DNA of 7,379 nucleotides. It comes from Pontiellaceae bacterium (GTDB lineage Bacteria; Verrucomicrobiota; Kiritimatiellia; Kiritimatiellales; Pontiellaceae). The DNA is taken from NCBI GenBank assembly GCA_016937035.1, contig JAFGWS010000115.1, forward strand, positions 1 to 7,379, written 5' to 3'. Positions 1-5,871 of the stretch are shown piece after piece. Position numbers and translations under genes: made by a program. Every line of letters begins with the position of its first letter. Position 1 is the first letter of the stretch. A model generated the notes under the pieces. It made no database searches. It was not told the DNA's origin and saw only the letters and a program-made list of their open reading frames with translations.

Positions 1-62
1 AGAATCAGTGCGGCGAAGAGGGTGCACAACCCCGCTGTTATCCACTTTTGCGCCCGCTTCAT
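1..62 (-). CDS. Start of an unknown exported or membrane protein, partial (3' end outside window)
   Basis: Reading the minus strand, an ATG at 62-60 overlaps the pyrD stop TGA (61-59) as ATGA. The frame stays open to the window edge for 20 codons. It begins MKRAQKWITAG and continues with a hydrophobic stretch rich in Leu, Ala and Phe. A short basic start followed by a hydrophobic core is typical of a signal peptide or first membrane segment. Cys13 is preceded by Leu, which does not fit a lipobox, so a lipoprotein is not supported. A GGGGACGG stretch inside the end of pyrD could serve as a ribosome binding site. The overlap implies translational coupling with pyrD, but the function cannot be told from 20 residues. 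Confidence 0.55.
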   Translation of the reverse strand, partial: MKRAQKWITAGLCTLFAALI

Positions 63-973
63 GCTTTCACCGTCCCCACGATGTCGGCCGCAGCAGCGTG
101 ACCTTTTCTTTTCAGATAGGCTTCAATTCCATCGATAACACGGAGCGTCGTGGACGGATCGACAAAGTTGGCGGTTCCGACGGCGACGGCCGAGGCGCCC
201 GCAATCATGAATTCAATCGCGTCCTCCGGTTCAAAGATTCCGCCCATGCCGATGATCGGCAGCGAGGTTGTTTTGGCGGCATCCCACACCAGTTTGATCG
301 CAATCGGCTTAATTGCCGGGCCGCTGAGTCCGCCGGTACGGTTGGCCAGTTCGGGTTCCAGCGTTTCAATATTGATCGCCATGGCCGGATAGGAGTTCAT
401 GATGGAGATCGCATCGGCACCGCAGTTTTCCGCCGCTTTGGCGAAGCGTCCGATATGGGAAATGTTGGGTGCCAGCTTCGGAATGATCGGTTTTTGTGTT
501 TTGCTGCGGACCAGTTCAATCACGCGCGAAAACATATCCACGTCTGTGCCGAAGGCGGAGCCGCCCTCTTTGACATTCGGGCAGGAAAGGTTGATTTCGT
601 AGGCGGAGACAGTGTCCTCCGCGTCGAGCAGTTCCACAACGCGGGCGTAATCGTCCATCGCTTTGCCCCAGATGTTCACGATCACGGGCGTATTAAACTG
701 CTTGAGGAAGGGAACATATTTCTGAAGAAACCCCTTCGCGCCCGGGCCGGGGAGGCCGATGGCGTTGAGCATGCCGCCGCGCGTTTCGAAGGTGCGCGGC
801 GTGGCATTCCCCACATGCTCCTCGGGGCAGATGCCTTTAACGGTAATGGCGCCCAGTCGATTGAGGTCGACGAGCTCGGCATATTCCGGTCCGTAGCCGA
901 AGGTTCCGGACGCGACCGTCACCGGATTCTTCATCTCCATCGAACCGATTTTTACTTTCAAATCAATACTCAT
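59..973 (-). CDS. pyrD: Dihydroorotate dehydrogenase B (NAD+), catalytic subunit PyrD
   Basis: This cytoplasmic FMN enzyme oxidises dihydroorotate to orotate, the fourth step of de novo UMP synthesis, and passes electrons to PyrK. The 304 residues form one TIM-barrel domain of usual class 1B length. Visible FMN and substrate elements are ASGTFGYG (21-28), K46, GMLNAIGLPG (67-76), the active-site loop NLSCPNVK (128-135) with catalytic base C131, K166 in PKLAPN, NRTGGLSGPAIKP (211-223), GMGGI (242-246) and the VGT phosphate-binding turn (265-267). A cysteine base marks class 1; class 2 enzymes use serine. The nearby pyrK makes it class 1B. One local oddity is NSYPAM (193-198), where relatives usually have NTxxGM. 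Start ATG at 973-971 gives the expected N-terminus, though no strong Shine-Dalgarno precedes it. It lies 79 bp downstream of pyrK. Confidence 0.96.
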   Translation of the reverse strand: MSIDLKVKIGSMEMKNPVTVASGTFGYGPEYAELVDLNRLGAITVKGICPEEHVGNATPRTFETRGGMLNAIGLPGPGAKGFLQKYVPFLKQFNTPVIVNIWGKAMDDYARVVELLDAEDTVSAYEINLSCPNVKEGGSAFGTDVDMFSRVIELVRSKTQKPIIPKLAPNISHIGRFAKAAENCGADAISIMNSYPAMAINIETLEPELANRTGGLSGPAIKPIAIKLVWDAAKTTSLPIIGMGGIFEPEDAIEFMIAGASAVAVGTANFVDPSTTLRVIDGIEAYLKRKGHAAAADIVGTVKA

Positions 974-1052
974 TATTCAACACCAAGATCGCAAAGTTCG
1001 CAAAGAGACGGCCTGATCCAGCTTGGCGGTCTTTGCGTACTTCTGTTTTCAT
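974..1052. repeat. pyrK-pyrD spacer filled by inverted arrays of 9-bp CGCAAAG units
   Basis: Three 9-bp units run in phase at 981-989 (CACCAAGAT), 990-998 (CGCAAAGTT) and 999-1007 (CGCAAAGAG). After 14 bases, three units of opposite orientation follow, also in phase: 1022-1030 (CTTGGCGGT), 1031-1039 (CTTTGCGTA) and 1040-1048 (CTTCTGTTT). CGCAAAG (999-1005) is the exact reverse complement of CTTTGCG (1031-1037), and CCAAG (983-987) of CTTGG (1022-1026). The operon transcript could therefore fold into a hairpin between the two genes. No coding function is seen. I infer a dispersed intergenic element rather than a gene-specific regulator. Confidence 0.6.
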
Positions 1053-1838
1053 CTATTCTTCCCAGAGGATTTCACGGGATTCAAAAATCGGGCCGTCCTT
1101 GCAGCAGCGCGCCCATTCCCAGCCGCCGTCGGCGGTTTTGCGTTTAATCACGCAGGTCAGGCAGGCTCCTACGCCGCAGGCCATGTTTTTATCGAGCGAG
1201 AGCCACGCAGTAAAACCGTGTTCAATCGCGCGGTCGCCCATCGCTTTGAGCATGGGGTTGGGTCCGCAGACAAAGAGCTCCACCTCCGCAGCGGAGGCCT
1301 GTTCGGCCAGCCACGGATCAAAGGCGTCGGTCACGAGGCCTTCCGTGCCGAGCGATCCGTCGTTCGTGGTAACCCGCACGTCCCACCCGAGGGCTTTAAA
1401 CTCGTCGATGCAGAGAATATCGAGTGCGGAGCGTCCGCCGAAAAAGGCGACGCCCTGAACCGGAAGCGCTTTGGCCTTGAGATAGAGCGCGGCGTTGCCG
1501 TAGCCGCCCGCCACGAGGAGGGGCGTTTTGCCCTCCGTCAGTTCGGGATAGCCGTTGCCGAGCGGGCCGATAATGTTGACGGTGTCGCCGGCGGTCAGCA
1601 GGCGCATGGATTCGGTGCCGCGTCCGACGGGTTTGTAGAGAATGCTGACGCCTTCGGCGTCGGCTTTATAGATGCTGAACGGGCGGCGCAGAATACGGTC
1701 GCCCAGCTGCGGCACCTGTAGTTCCAGAAACTGACCTGGCTGCACGAGCGGGCCTGTGGACGGGGCCGCGAGGCGCAGAATGCGGTAGTCGCCCTGAAAG
1801 TTGTCATGTTCGATGACGGTTGCGTTTTCCTGTTTCAT
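1053..1838 (-). CDS. pyrK: Dihydroorotate dehydrogenase B electron-transfer subunit PyrK
   Basis: PyrK carries FAD and a [2Fe-2S] cluster and moves electrons from PyrD's FMN to NAD+. The 261 residues match the usual length. The FAD-binding beta-barrel (about 1-100) contains RRPFSIY (51-57). The NAD-binding domain (about 105-200) ends with CGPNPML (191-197). The iron-sulfur segment has C221, C226 and C229, followed by C246 just before KDGP. The spacing C-x4-C-x2-C fits the family, with a slightly longer gap to the last cysteine and an extra C245 beside it. The nucleotide loop reads GGYGNAALY (111-119) instead of the usual GGGxGxAPL, an unusual substitution in an otherwise intact protein. It is first in the minus-strand cluster. 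No Shine-Dalgarno is evident before the ATG at 1838-1836. Confidence 0.94.
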   Translation of the reverse strand: MKQENATVIEHDNFQGDYRILRLAAPSTGPLVQPGQFLELQVPQLGDRILRRPFSIYKADAEGVSILYKPVGRGTESMRLLTAGDTVNIIGPLGNGYPELTEGKTPLLVAGGYGNAALYLKAKALPVQGVAFFGGRSALDILCIDEFKALGWDVRVTTNDGSLGTEGLVTDAFDPWLAEQASAAEVELFVCGPNPMLKAMGDRAIEHGFTAWLSLDKNMACGVGACLTCVIKRKTADGGWEWARCCKDGPIFESREILWEE

Positions 1839-1850
1839 AATTGGCGCGGG

Positions 1851-1879
1851 ATTCTGCGGATTTAACCCCCGCAGGTCAA
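1851..1879 (-). promoter_or_regulatory. Possible pyrK promoter overlapping a small stem-loop
   Basis: On the minus strand, TTGACC (1879-1874) and CAGAAT (1856-1851) are separated by exactly 17 bases and match the sigma-70 boxes at 5 of 6 and 4 of 6 positions. The start point would lie only a few bases before the pyrK ATG, so the transcript would be nearly leaderless, in line with the missing Shine-Dalgarno. The same stretch holds CTGCGG (1854-1859) and its reverse complement CCGCAG (1869-1874) around a 9-base loop, which could be an operator. All of this is pattern matching. Confidence 0.3.
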
Positions 1880-1892
1880 ACGCATTCAGCTC

Positions 1893-1921
1893 TTGTCATT
1901 TTTATTTTGGGCCATTAAAAA
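1893..1921 (+). promoter_or_regulatory. Possible promoter of the repeat lipoprotein gene
   Basis: TTGTCA (1893-1898) is followed after 17 bases by TAAAAA (1916-1921), inside an AT-rich patch that stands out from its GC-rich surroundings. The match to the sigma-70 -35 box is 5 of 6 and to the -10 box 4 of 6. It would leave an untranslated leader of about 60 bases. It is divergent from the putative pyrK promoter in the same 150-bp spacer. Confidence 0.3.
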
Positions 1922-1977
1922 TTGTCCCGAGTGGAGAAGAATCTCAACGGAGCGGGAGGTCTTGACTCACATTACAT

Positions 1978-1983
1978 AGGGAG
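1978..1983 (+). promoter_or_regulatory. Ribosome binding site of the repeat lipoprotein
   Basis: AGGGAG ends 5 bases before the ATG at 1989 and is the clearest Shine-Dalgarno-like sequence in the window. It supports this ATG over the out-of-frame ATG at 1984, which meets a stop after one codon. Confidence 0.6.
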
Positions 1984-1988
1984 ATGAG

Positions 1989-4646
1989 ATGAAGAAATGG
2001 GTTTTGCCGTTGGCGATGCTTTCGCTGGCGGCGTTGGTTGGATGCACCACGCAGTCGATGAAGGGTACGCCGTTCTTTTTCGGCGAGTATGAAGATCGGG
2101 AAGGCCCTCCGGCGGATCGGTTTAATGCCTGGCCATTGGTTTATTATCGCGAGCCTGCACTGTCGGTGCTTTGGCCGCTCATGGAGTTCAGCCCGGAACA
2201 TCAGGCGGTCCGGCCGCTCTATTCGGCGGATGGATTGGGGAGCAATTATCCGGAATATAATGTGGTTTGGCCGATTGCGCGCTTTGCGCCGGGCAAGCAG
2301 AAGTATCGGATCTTTCCGGTTTTCTGGGGCGACGACTATCTGAATGTGTTTCCGCTCTATTGGCACGAGGGCGAGCCGTGGTCGGGCACGGGGCACGATG
2401 CGCTGTTTCCGCTGTGGATTTGGTCAAATCGAACGAGCGGCGATTCGCTGTATGTGGCGTGGCCGTTGTATGGGCGGCATCGTTCGGAAGATGAAAACGC
2501 GTGGTATCTGTGGCCGCTCTATGGACAGAAAAAGAGCGAAGACAGCGTGTCGCGCTCGGTGGCGTGGCCGCTGATTCATATGTATTCCTCGCCGAGTAAA
2601 GCGGGCAGCTGGGCGTTCCCGCTCTATGGGTATAACCGAAACGGTTCGCGTACGTCGTTTTATTCGCTGCCGTACAGTCGCAGCGTCAGCGAAAATGGAA
2701 AGAGCTGGGATTTGGCGCTGCCGCTGTGGTACCGCGATTGGCTGGGCGATGCGCGCTCATGGGCGCTTTTCCCGGCGCTCTCATGGGGGAAAAAAGATGC
2801 CGATCAGGTCGATAACCACTATCTGCTGGGGCTGGCTTCCTACGCTCGTTCGCCGGATGCGCTGAGCCATCAGGTGCTTCCATTTTACTATTATTCGAGC
2901 GATGCGGATTCAAAAATGCTGTTCACGCTGCCGTGGTGGTCGAAGGAGCAGGCCGACGGCTCCGGCTTCCATTCGCTCATGCCGTTTTACTTTTATCGCT
3001 ATACCGCCGATTCGAGCGGATTCTATTCGCCGGTCTGGATGGCGGAAACGCAGGAGGACGGATCGCGCTGGCGGGCGGCGTTCCCGTTTTATTACGGCGC
3101 TGAGTCGGACGAGGGATCGATTATCGTGACGCCGCTGTATGCGGGTAAGCAACATGCCGACGGATCGCCGGCGTGGCGGTGTTACATTCCGTTCATCTAT
3201 TTTAACTCTGACTATGATGCGCACTTCATGACGGCGCTGGGCGGCTATTGGAAGATGGGCGATCAGAAAAACTGGCTGGCGCTGCCGCTGCTCAGCGGCG
3301 GCCAAAAGGATGACGTCAGCGGGCGGTATATTCTCTTAGGCGGGCTGGCCGCGCGGCGCTGGGACGAGGCCGGGAGCGCAAGCCACATCTTCCCGCTCTA
3401 CTATCGTTCGCCGCAGAACAATATGTTTATCTCGGCTCCGTACGCCACGTGGGAGAGCGGCGGGCGCGAACGCCATGTGATTGCACCGCTGCTGAGCGGA
3501 TGGTCCTCCGACGACGAGTCAACGCGCGCCATTTTGGCCGCCGGGCTGGCCGGTTTCCGCAAGGGCGGGAGCGATCCGTACAGTTATGTGCTTCCGCTCT
3601 ATTATGCTGCACCGGAAGATAAAACGCTTTTTTCGCTTCCCTATTCCACGTGGGAAACCAAAAGCGGACAGAAGCATTTGGTGCTTCCGTTGCTGAGTGG
3701 ATGGAACACCTCGGCGGAGAGCACCCAGGCGCTGGTCGCCGGCGGACTGGTCGGCTGGGAAAAGGATCGGGAAGCGGATCAGCTCGATTCGTCGCATCTG
3801 CTGCCGCTTTATATGTGGGAACGGGACGAGCTTTTTTACACGCCGCTGTTCGGGAAGGACCAAAAGCGAACTTATTTCGCCACGCCGCTGATCGGGAGCT
3901 ATAACGAGGAGAGCAGAAAGAGCGGAAGTTGGGTGTTCCCGTTTTATCGCCATAAGCGCCATCTCGATTCCGGTGCCGTCAACGGGTCCTACCTGCTGTT
4001 GGGCGAATATGGAAAAAACGAAACCCACACCTATCACAGTTTATTCCCAATTTATGATTACACCCATAGAAAGAGTCGCAGCGAACAAACCGTTGGCGAA
4101 CATAATTATGTAGGGATCATTAAGCACGGGCTCCGTCCGGCTCGAGAAGCTGAGCTGGGTGAAGAGGGCGACACGCTTTCCATCGAGGAAGAGTCCACAT
4201 ATCTGGACTATTTTATCGGAACCTTCGATGAGCAGTGGACCCGAACGGTCAATCTGGATCAGGGAACGAACACCGTGGCGGAGCTGCATTCAAAGAAAAA
4301 TTCGGTTTTCCCGTTGTGGGAATCGGACCTTTCCGAGGATTTGCTCAACGGCCAAAGCCTGAAAACCACCTCGCTGCTGGGCATTCTGTACGACACCCGC
4401 CGCGAGGAGGGCGATCCGGAAAACCCGGACCATGAATATGTCCGCAAGCGCGTGCTGTGGCGGCTGTTCCACTATGAAGAACTCAACGGCGATAAAAGCA
4501 CCGACATTTTTCCGGCGGTTACCATCGATTCCTATACGAACGGCTATCGCAAGGTTTCCTTCCTTTGGCGACTCTTCCGCTATGAAAAGGATCCGGAAAC
4601 CGGCTCGAAAAAGCTCGATCTGCTCTTTATTCCGCTCAAGCGCTGA
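1989..4646 (+). CDS. Large repeat-rich lipoprotein with aromatic-Pro-Leu-Tyr (WPLY-type) units, unknown function
   Basis: I do not recognise a named family for this 885-residue protein. Residues 1-19 are a lipoprotein signal: basic start, hydrophobic core and lipobox LVGC with C19 as the lipidated cysteine. Thr at +2 argues for transport to the outer membrane. From about residue 45 to 690 the protein is a chain of short units of about 14-22 residues. Each has an aromatic or aliphatic pair, Pro, then Leu/Phe and Tyr (WPLY, FPLY, LPLL, LPFY), followed by a polar Asp/Gly/Ser-rich turn. I count about 35 such Pro cores, for example at 48-50, 158-161, 175-178, 193-195, 210-213, 297-300 and 535-538. 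Alternation of hydrophobic and polar residues suggests beta-strands and hairpins. Longer modules of 67-70 residues begin at 399, 466, 533 and 603. Residues about 700-770 are an acidic non-repeat insert. The C-terminus has two LWRLFxYE copies (823-830, 859-866) and ends with LDLLFIPLKR. A beta-solenoid, propeller or surface scaffold are all possible. Confidence 0.85.
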   Translation: MKKWVLPLAMLSLAALVGCTTQSMKGTPFFFGEYEDREGPPADRFNAWPLVYYREPALSVLWPLMEFSPEHQAVRPLYSADGLGSNYPEYNVVWPIARFAPGKQKYRIFPVFWGDDYLNVFPLYWHEGEPWSGTGHDALFPLWIWSNRTSGDSLYVAWPLYGRHRSEDENAWYLWPLYGQKKSEDSVSRSVAWPLIHMYSSPSKAGSWAFPLYGYNRNGSRTSFYSLPYSRSVSENGKSWDLALPLWYRDWLGDARSWALFPALSWGKKDADQVDNHYLLGLASYARSPDALSHQVLPFYYYSSDADSKMLFTLPWWSKEQADGSGFHSLMPFYFYRYTADSSGFYSPVWMAETQEDGSRWRAAFPFYYGAESDEGSIIVTPLYAGKQHADGSPAWRCYIPFIYFNSDYDAHFMTALGGYWKMGDQKNWLALPLLSGGQKDDVSGRYILLGGLAARRWDEAGSASHIFPLYYRSPQNNMFISAPYATWESGGRERHVIAPLLSGWSSDDESTRAILAAGLAGFRKGGSDPYSYVLPLYYAAPEDKTLFSLPYSTWETKSGQKHLVLPLLSGWNTSAESTQALVAGGLVGWEKDREADQLDSSHLLPLYMWERDELFYTPLFGKDQKRTYFATPLIGSYNEESRKSGSWVFPFYRHKRHLDSGAVNGSYLLLGEYGKNETHTYHSLFPIYDYTHRKSRSEQTVGEHNYVGIIKHGLRPAREAELGEEGDTLSIEEESTYLDYFIGTFDEQWTRTVNLDQGTNTVAELHSKKNSVFPLWESDLSEDLLNGQSLKTTSLLGILYDTRREEGDPENPDHEYVRKRVLWRLFHYEELNGDKSTDIFPAVTIDSYTNGYRKVSFLWRLFRYEKDPETGSKKLDLLFIPLKR
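3183..3795 (+). repeat. Three tandem 67-70-residue modules inside the lipoprotein gene
   Basis: Protein modules start at residues 399, 466 and 533, and a fourth, diverged copy begins at 603. The second and third are clearest. Each opens with xxxPLYY, then a turn and a strand ending PYxTWE, then xxxPLLSGW, then a Glu-Ser-Thr segment leading to AxLAxGLxGxxK. PLLSG recurs at 432-437, 500-504 and 567-571. The DNA is diverged, so the duplications are not recent. Confidence 0.7.
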
Positions 4647-4648
4647 AC

Positions 4649-4717
4649 CGTAGACGGGGCATCCCTGCTCCGTTGTGCACGAATGTGGGCAACGAAGCAG
4701 GATGTGCATCGTCTACG
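4649..4717. repeat. Long imperfect palindrome filling the gap between convergent genes; possible bidirectional terminator
   Basis: The left arm (4649-4675) and right arm (4690-4717) are imperfect reverse complements around a 14-base loop. The outer 8 bp are perfect: CGTAGACG (4649-4656) with CGTCTACG (4710-4717). Further paired blocks are GCA with TGC, CCTGCT with AGCAGG, and CGTTG with CAACG next to the loop. The element begins two bases after the lipoprotein stop and ends immediately before the stop codon of the metal exporter on the other strand. It has no trailing T run, so it is not a standard intrinsic terminator, though the hairpin could stop or protect both transcripts. It also resembles a mobile palindromic repeat of the REP type. 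Confidence 0.75.
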
Positions 4718-5590
4718 CTATTCCTCCGGCTCGATGTGCACGGTCACATCGGCCACGGAGGGGCCTTTTTCGAGCAGCAAATTTTGCACGGCGTCGGCGA
4801 TGTCGTGGCCTTCCCGAACCGAGAGGTTGCCGTCAACGGTTACGTGCAGGTCGACAAACCAGCCTGCGCCGATCCGGCGGGTGCGCAGGCGGTGGGTGGA
4901 GTATACGCCTTCGACCGATTCAGCCAGCCGCGAAATCTCCTGCACATCGTCGTCGGTCGCGCCGCGCTCGGACAGTTCCGAAAGTGCGGGCGATGCGATC
5001 TCCCACGTGACCTTGAGAATCAGTATCGCCACAATCACGGCGCCTATGGCATCCAGAAACGCCCACTCGGGGTTGATGGACGCGATGGCCACAATAATCA
5101 GCGCAGGGATGGAGCTGAGCGCATCGCTGCGGTGATGCCACGCGTTGGCGATCAGCGCGGGTGAATGGGTCTGTTTACCGACGGCCCGTGTTTTGCGGAA
5201 AAGGATTTCCTTGACGATAATGGAGACGAGCGGGCCCAATACCGCAAAAAGCACCGGAGTGTGCCCGTTTCCGGCACCGAGGCGTTTGGTGGCCTGTAGC
5301 GCAATCTCAAAGGCCACCAACCCCAAAAGGACGCTGATCAGCAGCGTGATGATGGTTTCAATGCGCTGGTGGCCGTAGGGGTGGCGCTCATCTGCCGGTG
5401 CAGACCAGATTCTGATTCCAAACAAAACAAGCAGGTCGGTGCCCATGTCGGACAGGCTGTGTACGGCATCGGCCACGACCGCCTGTGAATGGCCGAGAAT
5501 TCCCAACGCAAACTTAAGTGCGGAGAGTAGGACATTGATAATCAACCCGATCACGGTAATCTGCTTGGCTTCGCTTGTGTTGCTATTCAT
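4718..5590 (-). CDS. Cation diffusion facilitator (CDF) family metal exporter, probably zinc
   Basis: This inner-membrane antiporter should export divalent metal, most likely Zn2+, in exchange for protons. With the start at 5590-5588 it has 290 residues, normal for the family. About six membrane segments are visible: near 11-33, 36-62, 79-100, 111-130, 158-172 and 175-196. Helix 2 carries HSLSD (H44, D48) and helix 5 carries HHRSD (H152, D156), giving the four-ligand His-Asp-His-Asp transport site linked to zinc preference in ZnT-type members. ERHPYGH (68-74) is the family loop motif. The cytoplasmic C-terminal domain (about 205-290) keeps the metal-binding histidines H233, H249, H262 and H285. 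An in-frame ATG at 5680 would add 30 residues that do not fit the family. The ATG at 5596 is a close alternative. No Shine-Dalgarno is evident. Confidence 0.93.
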   Translation of the reverse strand: MNSNTSEAKQITVIGLIINVLLSALKFALGILGHSQAVVADAVHSLSDMGTDLLVLFGIRIWSAPADERHPYGHQRIETIITLLISVLLGLVAFEIALQATKRLGAGNGHTPVLFAVLGPLVSIIVKEILFRKTRAVGKQTHSPALIANAWHHRSDALSSIPALIIVAIASINPEWAFLDAIGAVIVAILILKVTWEIASPALSELSERGATDDDVQEISRLAESVEGVYSTHRLRTRRIGAGWFVDLHVTVDGNLSVREGHDIADAVQNLLLEKGPSVADVTVHIEPEE

Positions 5591-5604
5591 GCGCATATGA
5601 ATAG
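5583..5604. promoter_or_regulatory. Perfect inverted repeat over the metal exporter start codon
   Basis: CTATTCAT (5583-5590) and ATGAATAG (5597-5604) are perfect reverse complements around the 6-base spacer GCGCAT. Both candidate start codons of the exporter (5590 and 5596, minus strand) lie inside it. It could be a repressor operator or an RNA hairpin that hides the start. It is AT-rich at its ends, like the operators of some metal-sensing regulators, but no known consensus is recognised. Confidence 0.4.
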
Positions 5605-5871
5605 TGAACCGGCTGCATAAAGACAAGAATGGAAAGGCCCATAGCATTACCGCAAGTGGAGTTGTATCCACAGATTTCACGGATTATCACAGATTATTTC
5701 ATGTGACTGAGTAATTCGGGGTGCTGCCGATTAGAAAATAGATTCCCCTGTAGGATCCGTGTACATCTGAGTAATCTGTGCAGAAAAATAGCATCAACAG
5801 GAAGACTACGGGAACGGCATAAGCGGTGGGGATTGCATTGTTTTCCAGCAGGGATTCGTTATTTTTCGACT
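5597..5871. other. Gene-free spacer between metal exporter and protease
   Basis: This 275-bp stretch separates two divergent genes, so it should hold both promoters, but I see no convincing -35/-10 pair. It contains the inverted 9-bp-unit element at 5669-5780 and a direct repeat CTGAGTAAT at 5707-5715 and 5767-5775. It is more AT-rich than the genes around it. No credible small gene was found. Confidence 0.6.
5669..5780. repeat. Element with inverted arrays of 9-bp CACAGATTN units
   Basis: The left array has CACAGATT at 5669-5676, CACGGATT at 5678-5685 and CACAGATT at 5688-5695. The right array, in opposite orientation and strict 9-bp phase, has GATCCGTGT (5754-5762), ACATCTGAG (5763-5771) and TAATCTGTG (5772-5780). 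The reverse complement of the right arm matches the left arm at about 19 of 27 positions. The 58-base centre has no clear structure of its own. Confidence 0.65.

Noticed and set aside
8..1147. 379-codon open frame on the plus strand opposite pyrD, and a 232-codon one at 1023-1721 opposite pyrK
   Set aside because: Their translations are rich in Arg, Gly and His and resemble no protein. They lie wholly antisense to well-supported pyr genes and cross the pyrK-pyrD spacer.
1955..1976. GGAGGT followed by a five-codon TTG frame as a leader peptide
   Set aside because: Spacing from GGAGG to TTG is too short and the peptide is trivial. The AGGGAG at 1978-1983 explains translation of the lipoprotein.
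5591..5680. N-terminal extension of the metal exporter to an ATG at 5680
   Set aside because: It would add 30 residues with an extra hydrophobic patch before the family's normal N-terminus, and it runs into the repeat element at 5669-5695.
5664..5691. DnaA-box-like sequences (GTATCCACA, TTATCACA) suggesting an origin
   Set aside because: One has a mismatch and the other lacks a base. Both are explained by the 9-bp repeat array, and no dnaA, dnaN or AT-rich unwinding region is near.
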